Positions 12,734 to 25,310 are shown, counted from the stretch's first letter. The stretch is DNA of 64,000 nt from Prochilodus magdalenae (GCA_024036415.1 JAMWET010005004.1:38501-102500); one strand, 5' to 3'. The notes: generated by a model from the sequence alone, not told the origin. Numbers and translations are program-made.

Positions 12734-15700
12734 ATGCGGCTGAAGGAGCTGGTGGCCGTCCGGTGGCTGACTGCGCTGCTTCTTTTGTTCCCCGTTCTCA
12801 CGCGATGTGGAAAGTGCCCTCGTGTCTGCATCTGCGACAGCAAAACGCTCACGGTCTCATGCACGGGGAAGAACCTCACCCAGGTCCCGGCCACCATTGA
12901 AGAGGTTTCTCTCTTTTCTCTCTGTCTCACCCTCTACCTAATAAGATCCATGTGTCTGTGATGTCCTTTAAAGTGGCCACCATATTTAAAACGTCCACAG
13001 CTAAATGTATATGTACATCTGATTAGGGATTTCAGGGTGTACTCCAGCTACAGCCATTGACTTCAATACCATGTGCCGTACCAGTACTAGGTATCCATAC
13101 TGGGCTGATATGTCCAAATTTGACTTATGTATTCAAAAGCTTTAAGAAAGATAAACAAAAACAAAAGGGAATGAGTCGTTCACCAAAATCGCCAGTTACA
13201 GCTTTGGGATCTCCACTGTGATCAGCCTTTTACAGCTCCATGATTAGGTTTTCTATCCACACCTTTGGCAAACCGTCTGCCTGATTCAGTTTCTTGGCTA
13301 ATGACATTAACGTCCCTCTACAATCATCTGTTCATGTCTCATTCAACGACACAATGTCTGAACACTGTGTTCAGAGACCTAGCCGCACACCATTCAAACC
13401 GTTATGCTCCCAAACTCGTAGCTCACTGTGGGCTTGATGTTCAGATTAGACAGGCTCTGCTTTTGAATTATTAGGGAAGTGGTGGATTACAGAATGGGAC
13501 TGCAGAGTGGGTATTAGGATAGGATGATCGATAAGCCTATATGGATGTGTATGCTGGAACGTTCTGGATTCCTATTTCGCACCATCTGATTACAGATAAC
13601 GGTGAAGCTGGATCTGAAGAGGAATAATCTGGGGGAGTTGGTGCGGGGAGCCTTCACACACACACCGTACCTCACACACCTGAACCTGCAGGGCTCCAGA
13701 ATACACTCGGTCCGGGAGGGGGCATTCAGGGGCCTGGCGCGCCTGGTTCAGCTCGACCTCAGCAACAATAACATTGAGATCCTTCAGCAGGTGCGGGACC
13801 TTGAAGCGTCACGTACACTACCGTAGACGAGCCCTCTGTCGTTCTCCCACACTACCTCCCTGTCTCCTCTTTCTCTAGGACTCGTTTGACGGCCTGTCGT
13901 CGCTCAAGCAGCTGTTCCTGAGTCGGAATCGTGTTGATGAGATCAGAAAGGGAGCTTTTTCCCAGCTGGGTTCGCTGAGCCTGCTGTCCCTCACCCACAA
14001 CCAGCTCATCTACATACCCAACATGGCCTTTCAGGTAGGAGCTCCAGGTACTGTCTGTCACGCTTCCGGGTTTCCCCGACACCGCCGATGTCCCGAACTC
14101 CACCTCTCAGAGTGCATCACCCGATGACATCACCCACACATGTGCCCAGTCGTCCAATCATACCTCACTCCCGTGCCCAGGCTCTCCAGAATTCGGATTG
14201 CTGGCCCCTGTGGCTCTGTTCACAGGCCTCGCCAGCCCTGTCTGTGCTACTGAACGTTCCGGTCTGCTCCTTTCTACTCTGGCCTTGACTCCCTCTTTGT
14301 CTTTGACTGTCCCTCTTATCCCTAATTCTGATTGGCCGTTTGCTCGCCCTCCTCATTCTGTCCTCTTGATCCTCTCTTTCATTTTGGCTGCCTCGGTGTC
14401 TGATCTCCTGGTTCTAACTGTTGCCTGTCTCTCCACTCTGACCTCACATCGCCCTGCTGTAATGTCTGATCGTACTTTGGTGCTGTGCTTGACTTCCAGC
14501 TTGTTTAATGAAACTCACCTGACTCCTAGCTCTGCACACGTGGAGCCAGGTTCTGTGTCCGTGTCCCAGGAGCATTCAGATATAAACCAGCTACGGGTTT
14601 AACAGTGCAGTCCTATTCAATATGCAGTATGTTATTTATTAAGTATGTACTTAATAAAACAGTGCTAATTGCGATTATTAATTCTTAATCTGAAAGTAAT
14701 CGTGCCTATTTATCTGTTTATTATTTTCCATTAGAAACATAAACATGAGAATTTTTTTATTTTATTTTTTTATTTTAATTTTTTTATTTTAATTTTTTGT
14801 TTTAATTTTTTTATTTTATTTTTTTATTTTATTTTTTTTTATTTAAATTTTTTTTTTTAATTTTTTTATTTAAAATTTTTATTTTAATTTTTTTTTCTTT
14901 TTTTTATTATTATTTTTTTTTTTATATTTTGTGAAATATATTATTATTAATCATTTATATTTTACATTTTACATTAAAGGCATTTAGCAGAAGTTCCCAT
15001 CCAGAGAGACTAACACCGTGCTCAGTGTTCTGTTGGATAATATTTCCAGCTAGTACAGGAAGGTTAGAATCTAAACTCACCATGAGCTCAGACACTGCCC
15101 GAACAAGGACCAGCGCTGATGCCTAGAGAGATCAATACACAGACACATATATAAGCACAAGTGCACTACCTGGCAACCCCAGCCCAGCGCTCATACCTAT
15201 AGCGGGGACAGGTAATTATGAGTACAAGTGCAACACAAGTACTTCAACATCCACATATAACTTACACAGCTACTAGTGCTCAGATCAAACGGTGAACAGT
15301 CGTGCTGTCCGGCTCTCGTACAGTAAACACTCGCGCCTGTACATCCGTCTCTGAACCTCCTCACTCTCCGTAGCTCCAGTGTTGCTTGGTGTTGGTATCT
15401 GTTCAGTGAATGCACAGCCAAGAGCCTGGTCTGCAGGAGGGGGGCTGAATGAGATACGACACCAGCTTCCTGGGAGACCCGCCAATAAAAACTGCTCGTA
15501 TGGAAAAACGAACAGCATGTAGAAGTGCTGGTGCCTTGTGATGATGAGTACCCGCCCACTGCAGGTACTGAGTATGCTGTCTGTGTTTGCTGGTGTGACT
15601 CTACAGTGACCTCTCTCCCTCTCTCTGCGTCTCAGGGCCTGATGAACCTGCAGTCTCTGCATCTGAATCATAACTCTCTGAATAACCTGGAGACTGAAGC

Positions 15701-17067
15701 GTTCGCCAGCCTTCTCTCCCTCACCCACCTCAGTCTCAGTCACAACGAGCTTCAGTTCTTTCCCACCACCACCATGACCAGGTAACTCCTCCCACTGACC
15801 AGATACAGCCTGTCCTGACCAGGTAACTCCTCCCACTATAACCAAATACAGCCTGTCCTGACCAGGTAACTCCTCCCACTGACCAGATAACTCCTCCCAC
15901 TATAACCAAATACAGCCTGTCCTGACCTGATAACTCCTCCCACTATAACCAAATACAGCCTGTCCTGACCAGGTAACTCCTCCCACTATAACCAAATACA
16001 GCCCTGTCCTGACCAGGTAACTCCTCCCACTATAACCAAATACAGCCTGTCCTGACCACGTAACCCCTCCCACTATAACCAAATACAGCCCGTCCTGACC
16101 AGATAACCCCTCCCACTATAACCAAATACAGCCTGTCCTGACCAGGTAACCCCTCCCACTATAACCAAATACAGCCTGTCCTGACCAGGTAACTCCTCCC
16201 ACTATAACCAAATACAGCCTGTCCTGACCAGGTAACTCCTCCCACTATAACCAAATACAGCCTGTCCTGACCAGGTAACTCCTCCCACTATAACCAAATA
16301 CAGCCTGTCCTGACCAGGTAACTCCTCCCACTATAACCAAATACAGCCTGTCCTGACCAGGTAACTCCTCCCACTATAACCAAATACAGCCTGTCCTGAC
16401 CAGGTAACTCCTCCCACTATAACCAAATACAGCCTGTCCTTACCAGGTAACTCCTCCCACTATAACCAAATACAGCCTGTCCTTACCAGGTAACTCCTCC
16501 CACTATAACCAAATACAGCCTGTCCTGACCAGGTAACTCCTCCCACTATAACCAAATACAGCCTGTCCTGACCAGATAACTCCTCCCACTATAACCAAAT
16601 ACAGCCTGTCCTTACCAGATAACTCCTCCCACTATAACCAAATACAGCCTGTCCTGACCAGGTAACTCCTCCCACTATAACCAAATACAGCCTGTCCTTA
16701 CCAGGTAACTCCTCCCACTATAACCAAATACAGCCTGTCCTGACCAGGTAACTCCTCCCACTATAACCAAATACAGCCTGTCCTTACCAGATAACTCCTC
16801 CCACCATAAACAGTTAAGACCGCTCACCTTTACCTTTAGTTCATTTTGCCATCATCAGGTAACCCCACCCACCATGATCAGATAGATCCCTGTTCTCTAT
16901 CTTAGTTCTCCCTCACTCCCTCAGCAGGGGTGATGGGACGGCATATAGGACAGAGGTGGTAAATCTGGTGGCATGGTGTCAGGTCAACAATCTCTCCTCA
17001 CATGTTCACTAGACAAAGGAGATGCCTGTGGACGGCAGAGGAGCACACGCCACTGTCTAATCATCTC

Positions 17068-17127
<60 letters not shown>

Positions 17128-17268
17128 GAGAGAGCGAGACCTCTCAATTTCCTAGAGTCAACATCAGTGTATCAGTGGAGATCTCACCTGGTCACACAAT
17201 GACTGGTTTAAATAGCACAACAGGGACTGAGAAACTTCTACAGGCGTCCAGCTGAAGGCATTCTCACC

Positions 17269-17311
<43 letters not shown>

Positions 17312-17389
17312 TCCCCCCCCCCTCTCTCTCTCTCTCCCCCTCTCTCTCCCTCCCCCCGCCCCCCCCCTCTCTCTCTCTCTCTCCTCCCC

Positions 17390-17447
<58 letters not shown>

Positions 17448-18935
17448 AGGCTGCTGGGGCTAACTCACCTAGATTTGAGTTATAACCCCATGACGTTCCT
17501 GGGTGAGATGAGTGTGTCGATGCCCAAACTCACACACCTGTCTTTGGCACACATGGCCCTGCAGGACGTTTCTGCAGCTGCACTGTCTCTCTCTCCACTT
17601 CTGACTCACCTGGACCTGAGCCATAACCAGCTACGCTACATCCAACCACTCACAGGAGCTGGACAGCTCCAGAGCATCAACCTGACTGGTAACAGTACAA
17701 AACACAGGTGTTCAGAGACCATCGGTGGGGGGCGTGTCTTTAGAGGACGTTAATTAGTTATGAGCTTCTGTTGTCTTATCTTAATATCTGTTAAAGACCA
17801 ACGATGAGGTCAGAAAAGTGTCAAGGAGGTCAGCCTCCTCCACCGGCTCCTCCTCGTCACTGCCTGTTTGATGTTTGGACAGAGCCTGCTCTATACCAGC
17901 CAGTGTAAGTTTGTTTTGGTTTCAGCCAATCCGGTGCGGTGCACGTGTGTACTGCTGGACCTGCGCGTCTGGGCACGGGCTGGTGGGGTCAGGCTGCAAG
18001 GAAGCTGCGCCGGACCACCGCACCTTTCAGATGAGCCACTAGAGGGCGTGCTGGAGCAGGACCTGCGCTGCAGGAGACATGATGGAGGACTGAAAGAGGA
18101 GGAGGAGGAAGAGAGGACAGTGACCACACCTGAGCCGAAGAGGAAGGACGACTGCCCTGAGAACTGCCTGTGTGAGGTTGGTGTGTGAGTCAGAGAGAGG
18201 AAGGGAGATGTTGAGCTGCTAGTGAGCAGTAAGGAGGGAACAGTATGGGAGGAAGAACCTCCTGCTGTGAAGACCCCCCGCTTTCTTAACATCAGAAACA
18301 AGAACGAGCGTCAAAATGATAAAGATATAAACACAATATGAGCTCTTAAATAAATACTGTAATATATATATATAAATGAACAAATAAAAGACAGACTGCT
18401 TTTCATCCATGCTTCAACAGAATTATTAAAAAATGATCGGCCTGGACAGAAAGGATGGGACCCTTAGCTTAATATTTTGTTGCACCACCTTTGGAGGCAA
18501 TTACTAGAATCAAACATTCCCGGCAATGTCTGACTTTCATTTCTTCATTTGCATAGAAGTTTTATTTATTATTACTTTTGTCAGATTGAAGTTATTTCTG
18601 TTACCACTGTGGGTTTTTCTTTTAGTAACTGAGGGTTACCAACACTTTTGTCCAAAAAAAGACAGAGGAGAAAGAAAGAAAAAAAGACAGAGGAGAAAGA
18701 AAGAGGAGAAAGAACGAAAGAAAGAAAAAAAGACAGAGGAGAAAAAAAGAAAGAAAGACAGAGGAGAAAGAAAGAAAGAAAGACAGAGGAGAAAGAAAGA
18801 AAGAAAGAAAGAAAGAGGAGAAAGAAAGAAAGACAGAGGAGAAAGAAAGAAAGACAGAGGAGAAAGAAAGAGGAGAAAGAAAGAAAGAATAACAGAGGAG
18901 AAAGAAAGAAAGAAATAAAGAAAGAAAGACAGAGG

Positions 18936-18970
<35 letters not shown>

Positions 18971-21900
18971 GGAGAAAGAAAGAAATAAAGAAAGAAAGAA
19001 AGAATGACAGAGGAGAAAGAAAGAAAAAAAGAAAGAAAGACAGAGGAGAAAGAAAGAAAGAAAGAAAGAAAGACAGAGGAGAAAGAAAGAAAGAAAGAAG
19101 GAAAGAAAGAGGAGAAAGCTCTTTCTCCACTGATGCTAATGTGTCTGACCCGGTATGATTTACTGTTATCCATTAAACTGGCTAAACGTGAACACAGATT
19201 CCCGTTTCTGTAGATGGCAGTATGTCATATGGTGTCAGATAACCCATGTGCTGTGCAGATTAGACGGGGAGGATCCACCCCATCCCTCCGTCTCTGTCTT
19301 ATTACCCTCTCTGTGTTTGCCCCCCGTCTCTCTCCAGCCTGAGGCACAGCATGCGTCTTGTGAAGACCGAGGCCACACCAAAGTCCCCCGTGGCTTCCCC
19401 AACAGCACCCTCTTGCTGGACCTGCGCAGCAACCACTTCCACTATCTCCCTAGCAGCAGTTTCCGTGGCGTTCCCAAGGTGGTCTCCCTGCACCTTGACG
19501 GCTGTAAGATCCACGAGGTCGAGGCTGGAGCCTTCAGAGGGTTGAAGGGCCTCGTGTACCTCTACCTGTCAAACAACGAGCTTTCCTCCTTGAGCGTGGA
19601 AGCCTTCGCCGGGGCCCAGGAGCTCATGTACCTCCACCTGGATGGGAATAAGCTAACCCACTTCCCCGCTGCAGCTACGCTAGCACACACTCCAAAACTG
19701 CTGGAGCTCCACCTGGAGAGAAACCTCATCACTAAGCTGGAGCCTGCAGGGCTCCTCCAACCGGTTCCCATGCTCAGAGGGCTCTATCTGACCAATAACA
19801 GCGTCTCCAGTGTCACAGCAAAGGCCCTGGACCCTGCCGCAAACCTCGAGACCCTGGACCTAGGAGCCAATCAGCTTACAGAGGTGCCAAGCGCTGTGTT
19901 TAGCCATGCCCCTCTGTTGGCTGAGCTCTGTCTTTCACGGAATCCAATTCCCTGGATTGGTCCAAAGGTGTTCCAGGTGGTTGGAGGGAGTCTAAAGCAT
20001 CTGTACCTGGATGGGCAGGGCCTGAAGAAGGTAGGGGGCGTATACGACACACAGTGTGTTTATGAAGACATATACATTTACTCATACAGGGGTTGGACAA
20101 TGAAACTGAAACACCTGTCATTTTAGTGTGGGGGTCTCATGGCTAAATTGGACGAGCCTGGTGGCCAATCTTCATTAACTGCACATTGCACCAGTAAGAG
20201 CAGAGTGTGAAGGTTCAGTTAGCAGGTAAGAGCACAGTTCTGCTCAAAATACTGCAATGCACACAGCATTATGGGACATACCAGAGTTCAAAAGAGGACA
20301 GGTTGTTGGTGCACGTCTTGCTGGCGCATCTGTGACCAAGACAGCAAGTCTTTGTGATGTATCAAGAGCCACGGTATCCAGGGTAATGTCAGCATACCAC
20401 CAAGAAGGACGAACCTCCACCAGCATCACGTAGCGACCTGGCCACTATCCTGCAAGAAGAATGGCTTAAACTCCCTCTGACCACTGTGCAGGACGCAGTA
20501 TATGTCATTCCCAAGACCAACTGACGCTGTATTGGCCGCAGAAGGAGGCCCTACACCATACTAATAAATGACTGTGGTCTAAAACCAGGTGTTTCAGTTT
20601 CATTGTCCAACCCCTGTACACCTACAGTAGATTTAATCCAGGGACCCTGGAGATCATGGCATATGTAGATAATCCTTCATTATCAGTAGCTGATAAAAGA
20701 CCAGGAGACTAGAAATCGATAATAGTTTTTTTGCCTTAGCTGTAGTGTTCGGTGTGTTTAGCACCACCTAGTGGTGAAACCTTTAAACTGCAGGAACAGG
20801 AAGTGCCAGGTGGTTTCCATGGTTAGCCATGGACTTGTCAGTCCTGTACTGCTTACATCTTTATTTGTGTGTTAGATTTATTTATTCGGTTTGATGCACG
20901 GCTTCGGAGTATGTTATATATATCGACAGCTCCTTGTAGCTATCATTTAGTTCCTACAGATACTTACCTGTGTGTATGTATGTTCTTTTTCTGTTTTACA
21001 AAAAAAAATAATAATAATAATAAAAAATAAATAAATAAATAAATATAAATATATATTTCCAACATTAAACCCTGCCTCACTCAACAGCATGCCTGTTTCT
21101 TGGAAGATTCCTGGAGTATATATTGTGTAGCTAGCTGTATAGCTAACCATAGGGTGCCACCTTTCAGAACTGAATATAAAGGATGGGGGACGAGGGGGTG
21201 GGGTTCATGTGTAAGTGACAGACATGTGTATTGGACATTTATGGAAATACGGAACAGAACGCGCCCCATATTGGTTTAATACGGGACGCAACATTTAATT
21301 GCCCAATAAAGGACGAGTCTGTATCTTACGGGGCGGGTGGCAGCCCTAGCTGAACAATACGTGGCCCAAAACCACTTTAGCGAGAACAGCATACAGATTA
21401 TAATTAATATTACCATACTGTTATTGCCATGACCTTCACACACTGAACCTAGTTGGCTAGAGACAACACGCCCATGAAACTGTGTAACTTGTATTTTTGA
21501 TGTTGGTGCTGTATATACAATGAGAGGCTAAAACACAGGCCCATCCATTCGTTTGTCCCAGTGCTTAAGCTCAGCTGAAGCTGGCACAACATGTTCACAC
21601 AACAACCCCCTCTGTACCCCTGCATGGTTTACGCTGCCCTAAAGTCCAGATACATACTGTTCATCGCTGTTCATGTTGATCTGGAGTGTTTTAATAAATA
21701 ATCAAATTAAACATCCCACTCTCTCAATGTGTGTGTTTCCCGTGACAGATGAGTCGAGAGGCTCTGTCCGGACTGGGTTCGACTCTACTGTCTCTTTCTT
21801 TGGAGGATAATCTGCTGGAGCAGCTGCCCGACCTTTCACCTCTGACTGGCCTACAACAACTCGCACTGGACCGCAACCCTCTAATGTGTGACTGCGATCT

Positions 21901-22003
21901 TCTGCCACTCCGCAGGTCAGTCACACACTGGCCCTGGCTGAACATTTGGGGGTATACCCGCCATGTTATATTTGTCCTCTGTGTTCAGAGTTATATTATT
22001 ATA

Positions 22004-22047
<44 letters not shown>

Positions 22048-23431
22048 ATCCCTACATTGTTCAGGCCTGCACTCTTTCACCCACTCCTTAAACCTCTTAT
22101 AGACAGAAATGGCTCTATACCCAAATACACCTCCATTAATTTCATATTACATCTTTTCCCCCTGGCCGTGCAGTAAGGTAGTTTCAGTCACTCTGTAAAT
22201 GGGTTTTAGTATTTTATAGAAGTTTCCCGTCACCCAGCGTTCCTGTGGAAGTAACAAAAACTACAGTAGCAACAAAACAGGATGGTTTTAATCTTTAATT
22301 TAAGCTTTTAAATACTTTTAATGTGAATCAGTTGTTATGTAAAAGCTTTACTCATAAGATAACACATGTGCATAATGTATATAATGCTCTGAATATATTA
22401 TTATCAAAATGTTATAGACAGTCTTTAAATGTATACTCGTATAACAGCCCATCAGTCTGGAGTAATAAAGGGCCTCTTTGGGTTTTCTGGGAGTTTTTAG
22501 GTAGACATTCTAATTAGCACATCACTCGTTAAACCGTTAACATGAGATACAGACCAGGAATATTTATATTTAAGTTCCGCTGGATAATATTCCAGCTAGT
22601 ACAGGTAGCTTAGAGTCTAAACTCACCATGAGCTCAGACGCTGCCGGACGAACAGGGGCCAGCGCTGATACCTAGAGAGATCAATACACAGTCATATATA
22701 AAGTGAAAGTGCACAACCTGGCAACCCAGCCCAGCGCTCATACCTATAGAGAAGGCGGGTAAACTAAACAGATGTGCTCTTGGGGACTTTGTGAGACCAG
22801 AGCTGCTCTGCGGCTGCTCTGCGTCTCTGGTAAAAGGTTTTTGGATAAAATCCGGTATCCATGGTAACAGTATTATGTTTGCTGACCATATCAGTCTACC
22901 GTATTAATGAATATTGAAATGAGTCCCAGACAACAACTCTGGCTAGCGAGTGTCTGACTCCGACCCATGACTGTACCATCTGACTGGTCACGGCTCTGCA
23001 CTACTGTTAACTCCTCATCTGATCCCGGTAACCTTCCTATCTCTGCACAAACGCTTACCAAACGCACCCCAATTCCTAAAGCACCATATCCTCTTTTCCT
23101 CAGATGGATGGAGCACACTCGTCTGAACGTGTCCGCCATGTGCGGTTACCCTGCTGAGCTTCGCGGTCAGAGCGTCAGAGACGTGAACGTCTTTCAGAAC
23201 TGTAGCTCTGAGAACCCTCATGGCGCCACCGACTCCACCGCTCTCCTCAAGACCCCAAAGTCCTCCAAGCCAAGACCACCAAATGGAGCTACAGCCAAGC
23301 CTTCCAAGACCAAACCCAAAGCTAGACCAACCAAAACCAAGCCAGTGACAAAACCATTAGCGACTGAACCCAAAAGACCTCTAACGTCAGCCCTGAGAAC
23401 AGTCCAGAGGAAGACCAAGAAGATCCAGTGA
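12734..23431 (+). CDS. chadl: Chondroadherin-like protein (secreted LRR protein)
   Basis: Secreted matrix LRR protein, related to chondroadherin and expected to bind collagen. Coding exons: 12734-12904, 13596-13790, 13879-14034, 15636-15781, 17450-17688, 17926-18176, 19338-20030, 21749-21915, 23104-23431. All junctions are GT-AG and phases agree; the sum is 2346 bp (781 residues plus stop), close to human CHADL (about 760). Residues 1-25 are a signal peptide. LRRNT CPRVCIC and a first LRR block follow, then an LRRCT (NPVRCTC). A charged Glu/Lys linker leads to a second LRRNT (CPENCLC), a second LRR block mostly in the 693-bp exon, a second LRRCT (NPLMCDC) and a long Lys/Pro/Thr-rich basic tail. 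Two full LRRNT-LRR-LRRCT modules distinguish CHADL from CHAD, which has one. The ATG directly follows an acceptor, so exon 1 is probably non-coding. Confidence 0.93.
14747..14932. repeat. T-rich low-complexity tract, CHADL intron 3
   Basis: About 185 bp of TTTTATTTTAATTTTTT-type sequence without a fixed unit. Confidence 0.8.
14965..15215 (+). repeat. Dispersed repeat, copy 1 (CHADL intron 3)
   Basis: It begins with a GGCATTTAGCAGAAG-like word typical of a widespread teleost repeat. It then shares about 170 bp with 22575-22765 in the same orientation (shared words CTCACCATGAGCTCAGAC, CCTAGAGAGATCAATACAC, CCCAGCGCTCATACCTATAG). Short-interspersed-element class is likely but not proven. Confidence 0.75.
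15782..16812 (+). repeat. 43-bp minisatellite carrying copies of a 5' splice site, CHADL intron 4
   Basis: About 25 units of GTAACTCCTCCCACTATAAC followed by CAAATACAGCCTGTCCTGACCAG (43 bp). The first unit starts at the first base of the intron. Most units keep CAG|GTAACT, identical to the true exon 4 donor; about six have ATAAC instead of GTAAC. Unit 3 is short. Several neighbouring units in the centre are identical. Confidence 0.97.
17069..17134. repeat. (GA)n microsatellite, CHADL intron 4
   Basis: Perfect AG dinucleotides with one interruption (AGGGAG). Confidence 0.95.
17274..17449. repeat. (CT)n tract ending at the CHADL exon 5 acceptor
   Basis: CT dinucleotides with C-runs continue to the AG at 17448-17449, so the microsatellite is itself the polypyrimidine tract of this splice site. 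Confidence 0.95.
18656..19118. repeat. Polypurine minisatellite, CHADL intron 6
   Basis: About 460 bp of almost pure A/G on the + strand, built from GAAAGAAAGACAGAGGAGAAA-like blocks (only scattered C and T). It gives spurious Lys/Arg/Glu-rich and Ser/Phe-rich frames. Such tracts can form triplex DNA. Confidence 0.93.
20087..20616 (+). mobile_element. Short Tc1-like element, 530 bp, CHADL intron 7
   Basis: Ends are CAGGGGTTGGACAATGAAAC and its inverted copy, flanked by TA (20085-20086 and 20617-20618). The interior keeps the N-terminal helix-turn-helix of a Tc1 transposase around 20288-20430 (FKRGQVVGARLAGA) but lacks the DDE domain. It is therefore an internally deleted, non-autonomous copy. 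It starts 56 bp after the exon 7 donor. Confidence 0.9.
21991..22046. repeat. (ATT)n microsatellite, CHADL intron 8
   Basis: About 16 ATT trinucleotides flanked by ATAT. Confidence 0.95.
22575..22765 (+). repeat. Dispersed repeat, copy 2 (CHADL intron 8)
   Basis: Same orientation as, and clearly similar to, 15035-15215, with scattered substitutions and small indels. Confidence 0.75.
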
Positions 23432-23466
23432 TCCAGTAAAGCTTCTCTCAGTGCTGTACTAATGAT

Positions 23467-23472
23467 AATAAA
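23467..23472 (+). terminator. Poly(A) signal of CHADL
   Basis: AATAAA 36 bp after the stop codon, giving a very short 3' UTR. Confidence 0.7.
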
Positions 23473-25003
23473 GGGTCGCTGATTTCCACACGTTCACTTT
23501 CCTGACTTTTTGGAATTTAGCTGTGCACTTCATATAGAAGAGATGATCGTAAACGTTTGTGTAACCCGGGGTGTCATGCGATTTACCACCTGCACTCTCA
23601 GTCCACCTCTGATGGTACCTTTTCCTCTGCGTTGTGTATTTTTTTTGTTTTAGGGGAAAGAGGGAGACTGGACACCAGGAGTGTTCGTTTTGATCGCAGT
23701 TCAGAACGGCTGTTTATTCAGTGACAGGGTCTCTCTCTCAGCGCATCACCCAACAGAATCGGGTTGACTCACAGCAAGCACGCAGTTCTCTCCATCACCC
23801 AGCATAGCACCGTGACTCTCAGCCACCTTCACACAGCATAGCACCGCAGCTCTCAGCCACCTTCACACAGCATAACATAACACTGAGTTTTATGACAACA
23901 TTTAACCTGAACTTTTATTAACTGCATATCGTCACTTGCTGCTCATTAAACACAGAAATACTGTACAAAAACACAAATTAGAGGAATTAAACAACTAATA
24001 CAGCCACATTTCAGCCTCAGAACATGAATAATGGAGCTCAGTGCATTAAAACCATGCCTGTACATGTAATTGCCTCCATAGCTACATTTTCAACATAATC
24101 CAATAAAAACAATATATAAAACTAAATAATCTTTAATACTGGGCCACAGCACCTTGAAAAGTATTTTTAAGCACTGTCTGAACACGGATGGCTTTATTAA
24201 ATGATTATTTTAGCTGGACGCTTCACATCTCATCTTACCTTCACACAGCATAACATAACACTGAGGCTCTGCTTCCTGAGCAGCCAATTACTACCGCCTA
24301 GCGGCATGGAGAGGAACTACAGGCTACATTTGATTGAACATTGTTATGTACAAAATAAAATAAAATATGAGGTCTTTACACTGATAGGCTGCTGCAGGAG
24401 TTTAGAGATGTAGAAGAGAGCAACAAAAAGAAAATCTGAGAGTTTCTGTAGGTAAATATTCTTCAGCTGAGACTGGGCTGAGAGGAGACCCACATGAGGT
24501 AATTATCAGGGAGAGAATTAGAAGAGAAAGAGGGGAGGTGCTGAATCTAGATCTGAAGTCTGATATCACATAAAACATCATTAACTATATAGGAGAAGCT
24601 GATGAGAGCTCTCCTAAATTGACACAGCGTCTGTCTGATTTAGAGCTATTTGGGTTTATGTGTATATAAAATACACTGAATTATAAAATAGTGATATATG
24701 CATGTCACAGCATAAGTACTTATTGCCTGTTTTGACCTAAGTACTATATAAAACTACATTTTAATTAACAGTTTTTTACGATCCGTTAAGTTTAAAATTC
24801 ATGTCAAATAATTTCCATATTTTTCCGGAGGACGGTTCACACTTTTAAAGGGGCAGTAGTCCCTTTTTTACGCTCTATTTCTTTTAGATAGCTAGTTACT
24901 GGGATCTACTAGGTATAAAAAACTAAAGATATAAAACCTAACCGAAGTCGTGATGTGATGATAGATAAGATATCAGGAGATATTTTAAAACCTTGCTTCA
25001 GGT
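23473..25003. other. Intergenic region CHADL to tRNA-Gln
   Basis: No gene is seen. A short direct repeat (AGCCACCTTCACACAGCATA) occurs near 23820 and 23857, and a related word (ACCTTCACACAGCATAACAT) recurs near 24237. Confidence 0.5.
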
Positions 25004-25075
25004 GGTTCCATGGTGTAATGGTTAGCACTCTGGACTCTGAATCCAGCGATCCGAGTTCAAATCTCGGTGGAACCT
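25004..25075 (+). tRNA. tRNA-Gln, anticodon CTG
   Basis: A 72-nt cloverleaf. The 7-bp acceptor is GGTTCCA/TGGAACC with discriminator T. The anticodon stem CTGGA/TCCAG encloses loop CTCTGAA with CTG at 25037-25039. The T stem CCGAG/CTCGG encloses TTCAAAT. Internal A box (TGGTGTAATGG) and B box (GAGTTCAAATC) are present. There is no intron. It lies 287 bp upstream of the RBX1 start on the same strand. Confidence 0.97.
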
Positions 25076-25087
25076 AGCCGGCAATTC

Positions 25088-25091
25088 TTTT
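25088..25091 (+). terminator. Pol III terminator of tRNA-Gln
   Basis: First TTTT run, 12 nt after the tRNA 3' end. Confidence 0.8.
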
Positions 25092-25259
25092 GTTCAACAA
25101 AATTGAAGTATATTACAAAAAATCATGTTTTCTAATTAACACGTGGGGAAAATAAGTTTACTAGAAGGCAACCAGGCGCTGAAAATCTTTTTGATAAATA
25201 TATATTAAAAAGAGAAAGCGCCCGATTAGTAATAACAACCACGCTATAGACACGGTCCT

Positions 25260-25273
25260 CCAGTAGGTGGCGG
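25260..25273 (+). promoter_or_regulatory. CTCF-like motif between tRNA and RBX1
   Basis: CCAGTAGGTGGCGG matches the core of the CTCF consensus. It lies about 100 bp upstream of RBX1. The same word also occurs in some dispersed repeats, so binding is unproven. Confidence 0.35.
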
Positions 25274-25310
25274 TAATGCACCAGCTCGCCACCCGCCAAA
25301 ACCCATGTAG

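Noticed and set aside
14035..14602. 134-codon frame after CHADL exon 3
   Set aside because: It begins beyond a clear GT donor, has no LRR pattern and does not join exon 4; it is intronic.
15285..15845. 186-codon minus frame overlapping CHADL exon 4
   Set aside because: Shadow of the + strand exon and the first minisatellite units; no recognisable domain or splice support.
18526..19213. Lys/Arg/Glu-rich 'coiled-coil' frames
   Set aside because: Polypurine repeat in CHADL intron 6, open in several frames, without conserved codon pattern.
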